DNA of 64,000 bases from assembly GCF_000934685.1 (NCBI RefSeq), contig NZ_JYNQ01000001.1, forward strand, positions 2,716,501 to 2,780,500. The letters are read 5' to 3'. Of the stretch, positions 62,269 to 64,000 are shown in pieces. Position numbers and translations under genes: made by a program. Under the pieces are notes generated by a model, which saw nothing but the letters and a program-made list of their open reading frames with translations, did no database searches and had not been told where the DNA came from. The stretch is from Lacinutrix sp. Hel_I_90. Its GTDB lineage: Bacteria; Bacteroidota; Bacteroidia; Flavobacteriales; Flavobacteriaceae. The stretch's first letter is position 1. The number at the start of each line of letters is the position of its first letter.

Positions 62269-62739
62269 TTGAACTCATTAATAGGAACATACGAATGTAA
62301 AGCAGATGCCAAAGGAAGGTTAATGCTGCCTGCTGCGCTTAAAAAGCAGTTGACGCCTGTGTTGCAAAATGGGTTTGTATTAAAGCGTGCTGTTTTTCAG
62401 CCTTGTTTGGAATTGTATCCAATGGCGGAGTGGGAACTGTTGATGCAAAAAGTGAATAAGCTCAACCGATTCAAAAAGAAAAATAACGATTTTATTCGTC
62501 GTTTTACGGCAGGTGTAAAAATGGTTGAGGTTGATACTAATGGGAGATTGTTAATTCCGAAAGACTTAATCAATTTCGCTGCTATTTCCAAAGATATTGT
62601 AGTGTCTTCAGCGGTTAACATAGTAGAGATTTGGGATAAAGAAAAGTATGAACAAGCCATAGATGATGCGACTGTAGATTTTGCAGATTTAGCTGAAGAA
62701 GTTATGGGCCAAGATGAAAGCGACGATGGAATATCATAA
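62269..62739 (+). CDS. mraZ: Transcriptional regulator MraZ
   Basis: 156 residues. The start is TTG at 62269, since no ATG or GTG stands in frame before the first conserved residues (NSLIGTYECKADAKGR). The two AbrB-like half-domains are seen at about 5-50 (GRLMLPAALK) and 75-125 (DTNGRLLIPKDL), each with its DXXGR motif. MraZ binds the operator just upstream and controls the division and cell wall cluster. The gene overlaps rsmH by at least 14 bp. Confidence 0.93.
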   Translation: MNSLIGTYECKADAKGRLMLPAALKKQLTPVLQNGFVLKRAVFQPCLELYPMAEWELLMQKVNKLNRFKKKNNDFIRRFTAGVKMVEVDTNGRLLIPKDLINFAAISKDIVVSSAVNIVEIWDKEKYEQAIDDATVDFADLAEEVMGQDESDDGIS

Positions 62740-63622
62740 CCCAGTATTATTAAAAGAAACTGTTGATGGTTTAAATATTAAAGAAGCCGGCGTTTATGTG
62801 GATGTTACTTTTGGTGGTGGCGGGCACAGTAAAGAAATATTAAAGCGACTTGGTGATAAAGGGAGATTATTTGCGTTTGACCAAGATGTAGATGCGCTAG
62901 AAAATACAATTGACGATTCCAGATTTACCCTTATACATGAGAATTTTAGATACATTAAGCGTTTTTTAAGATTTCATGGTGTTAAAGAAGTGGATGGCAT
63001 CTTAGCTGATTTTGGAGTCTCATCACATCAATTTGATGTTGCGTCACGTGGTTTTTCAACCCGTTTTGAAGCAGAGTTAGATATGCGAATGAATCAAAAC
63101 AATCAATTATCTGCTTACCATGTAATAAATGAATACGATGAAGCTCAGATTAAGCAGGTTTTATTGCAATATGGGGAGTTAAGAGCTGCGCCTGCAATGG
63201 CAAAAATGATAGTAGAGTATCGCGAAACCGAAGTGATAAAAACCAGTGATCAACTTAAAAGCGTTTTGAAATCATTTTTATCTCCAAAATACGAGAACAA
63301 AATATTGGCTCAGATATACCAAGCCATTCGAATTGAGGTGAATCAGGAAATAGAAGCTTTAAAAGAGTTTTTGCAACAAACACCAGAAATACTTAAGCCT
63401 AAAGGGCGAGTGAGCTTAATAAGCTACCACTCTTTAGAAGATCGATTAGTAAAACGATTTATAAGAAATGGATTGTTTGAAGGAGAACCCGAGCGCGACA
63501 TGTTTGGCAATTTTGAAGTGCCACTTAAAAAAGTTGGTGGTTTGATAGTTCCTTCTTCTGAAGAAATAAAAATGAACAATAGAGCAAGAAGTGCGAAGTT
63601 GCGCATTGCTGAAAAGCTTTAA
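62726..63622 (+). CDS. rsmH: 16S rRNA (cytosine-1402-N4)-methyltransferase
   Basis: 298 residues from the ATG at 62726 (MEYHNPVLLKE), the usual family start; an ATG four codons earlier (62714) is possible. VDVTFGGGGHSKEIL near 25-39 is the SAM-binding loop, DFGVSSHQFD near 96-105 and GRVSLISYHSLEDRLVKRF near 230-248 complete the RsmH pattern. It methylates N4 of C1402 in the ribosomal decoding centre. It is second in the cluster, overlapping mraZ and 50 bp before ftsL. Confidence 0.96.
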   Translation: MEYHNPVLLKETVDGLNIKEAGVYVDVTFGGGGHSKEILKRLGDKGRLFAFDQDVDALENTIDDSRFTLIHENFRYIKRFLRFHGVKEVDGILADFGVSSHQFDVASRGFSTRFEAELDMRMNQNNQLSAYHVINEYDEAQIKQVLLQYGELRAAPAMAKMIVEYRETEVIKTSDQLKSVLKSFLSPKYENKILAQIYQAIRIEVNQEIEALKEFLQQTPEILKPKGRVSLISYHSLEDRLVKRFIRNGLFEGEPERDMFGNFEVPLKKVGGLIVPSSEEIKMNNRARSAKLRIAEKL

Positions 63623-63672
63623 TAATTATTAATTGGTCTCTTTAGGGAGGATGTCGCAAAGCGAGAGAAGGT

Positions 63673-63993
63673 ATGAAAAAAAACATCTATAGCATATTAA
63701 GAGGAACTTTTCTGGTGAGTGACGACTCCTTTAAGAATTGGAGAATGATCCTCTTTGTTTCTGTATTGGCTATAGTGATGATTGCTAGTTCGCATAGCGC
63801 CGATAAAAAAGTGTATGATATTGCAAGATTAGGTAATGAGGCAAAAGAATTGAGAAGTGCTTTTATAGATGGTAGAGGGCGGTTGATGGAATTGAAAAAA
63901 GAATCAGTGGTCTCTCAAAAAATGAAAGCGAAAGGCTTAAAAACCTCAGAGGTTCCGCCTCAAAAAATAAAAGTTAAACCACAACAAAACTAA
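63673..63993 (+). CDS. ftsL: FtsL-like division protein
   Basis: 106 residues. A short cytoplasmic part with FLVSDDSFKNW precedes one membrane helix (about 25-42) and a helical, coiled-coil-like tail rich in Lys and Glu. The family is defined by this shape and by its place between rsmH and the penicillin-binding protein FtsI, expected just beyond the window. FtsL bridges FtsQ/DivIB and FtsB/DivIC in the divisome. Sequence alone is weak, but the context makes the call firm. Confidence 0.85.
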   Translation: MKKNIYSILRGTFLVSDDSFKNWRMILFVSVLAIVMIASSHSADKKVYDIARLGNEAKELRSAFIDGRGRLMELKKESVVSQKMKAKGLKTSEVPPQKIKVKPQQN

Positions 63994-64000
63994 GTTCACT

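Noticed and set aside
1-64000. Insertion sequences, prophage, CRISPR or integrative element boundaries
   Set aside because: No transposase, integrase, regular spacer array or flanking direct repeats were found; the tRNA-Phe gene has no adjacent integrase.

Overview
The window is AT-rich and reads as the chromosome of a member of the Flavobacteriaceae (Bacteroidota). The support is a SusC/SusD pair, Bacteroidota-type promoters (TTG, 17-20 bp, TAnnTTTG), a TamL/TamB pair, a GYDIA-type GHMP kinase beside a degradative-type HMG-CoA reductase, and a TTG-started mraZ heading a division cluster. I see no insertion sequence, phage gene, plasmid function or CRISPR array. Genus and species cannot be named from this sequence alone.

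Region 1-6335: a leftward set of a flavin NAD(P)H oxidoreductase, a NapH/CcoG-like membrane polyferredoxin, a polyprenyl-phosphate type glycosyltransferase and a membrane GT2 glycosyltransferase that runs off the left edge, plus a divergent DUF547 protein. Region 6647-14985: a GH113-like TIM-barrel protein, an 889-bp gap holding a perfect palindrome, then SusC, SusD and two lipoproteins that share a duplicated six-cysteine C-terminal domain, closed by a terminator. Region 15240-24241: a metallophosphoesterase, then a ten-gene leftward arsenosugar operon. In transcription order it encodes an AhpD-like peroxidase-like protein, ArsS, a rhodanese, transferase 1 (TIGR04282), purine nucleoside phosphorylase, ArsM, a PiT transporter, a fatty acid hydroxylase/sterol desaturase-like protein, a second DUF547 lipoprotein and transferase 2 (TIGR04283). 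Together these could import arsenate, methylate it, add 5'-deoxyadenosyl, remove adenine and glycosylate the product.

Region 24355-35480: a CPA1 antiporter, the TamL/TamB envelope pair, two small proteins, MscS and tRNA-Phe. Region 35584-43784: coaX, an outer-membrane barrel, a TPR protein, lptC, a small membrane protein, a CorC/HlyC-type protein, a PpiD-like foldase and a lipoprotein. A perfect 27-bp hairpin then separates these from the leftward mevalonate pair (HMG-CoA reductase, GYDIA kinase). Region 46227-50723: dipeptidyl peptidase IV and a POT peptide transporter, then a thioredoxin-like protein.

Region 50729-56170 is a leftward operon surE, small membrane protein, lpxB, NlpC/P60 lipoprotein, a chimeric gene, comEC. 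The chimera joins the three-helix N-terminus of ComEC to an intact NlpC/P60 peptidase domain. Its position, and the duplicated spacer beside it, are what a tandem duplication with one breakpoint in nlpC and one in comEC would leave. Region 56338-63993: a tail-specific protease, an OppC-like permease, a hypothetical membrane protein, the EngB GTPase, an alpha/beta hydrolase, then mraZ (with three GTGGT operator boxes), rsmH and ftsL.

The two points most worth following are the arsenosugar locus with its uncommon companions and the ComEC-NlpC chimera.
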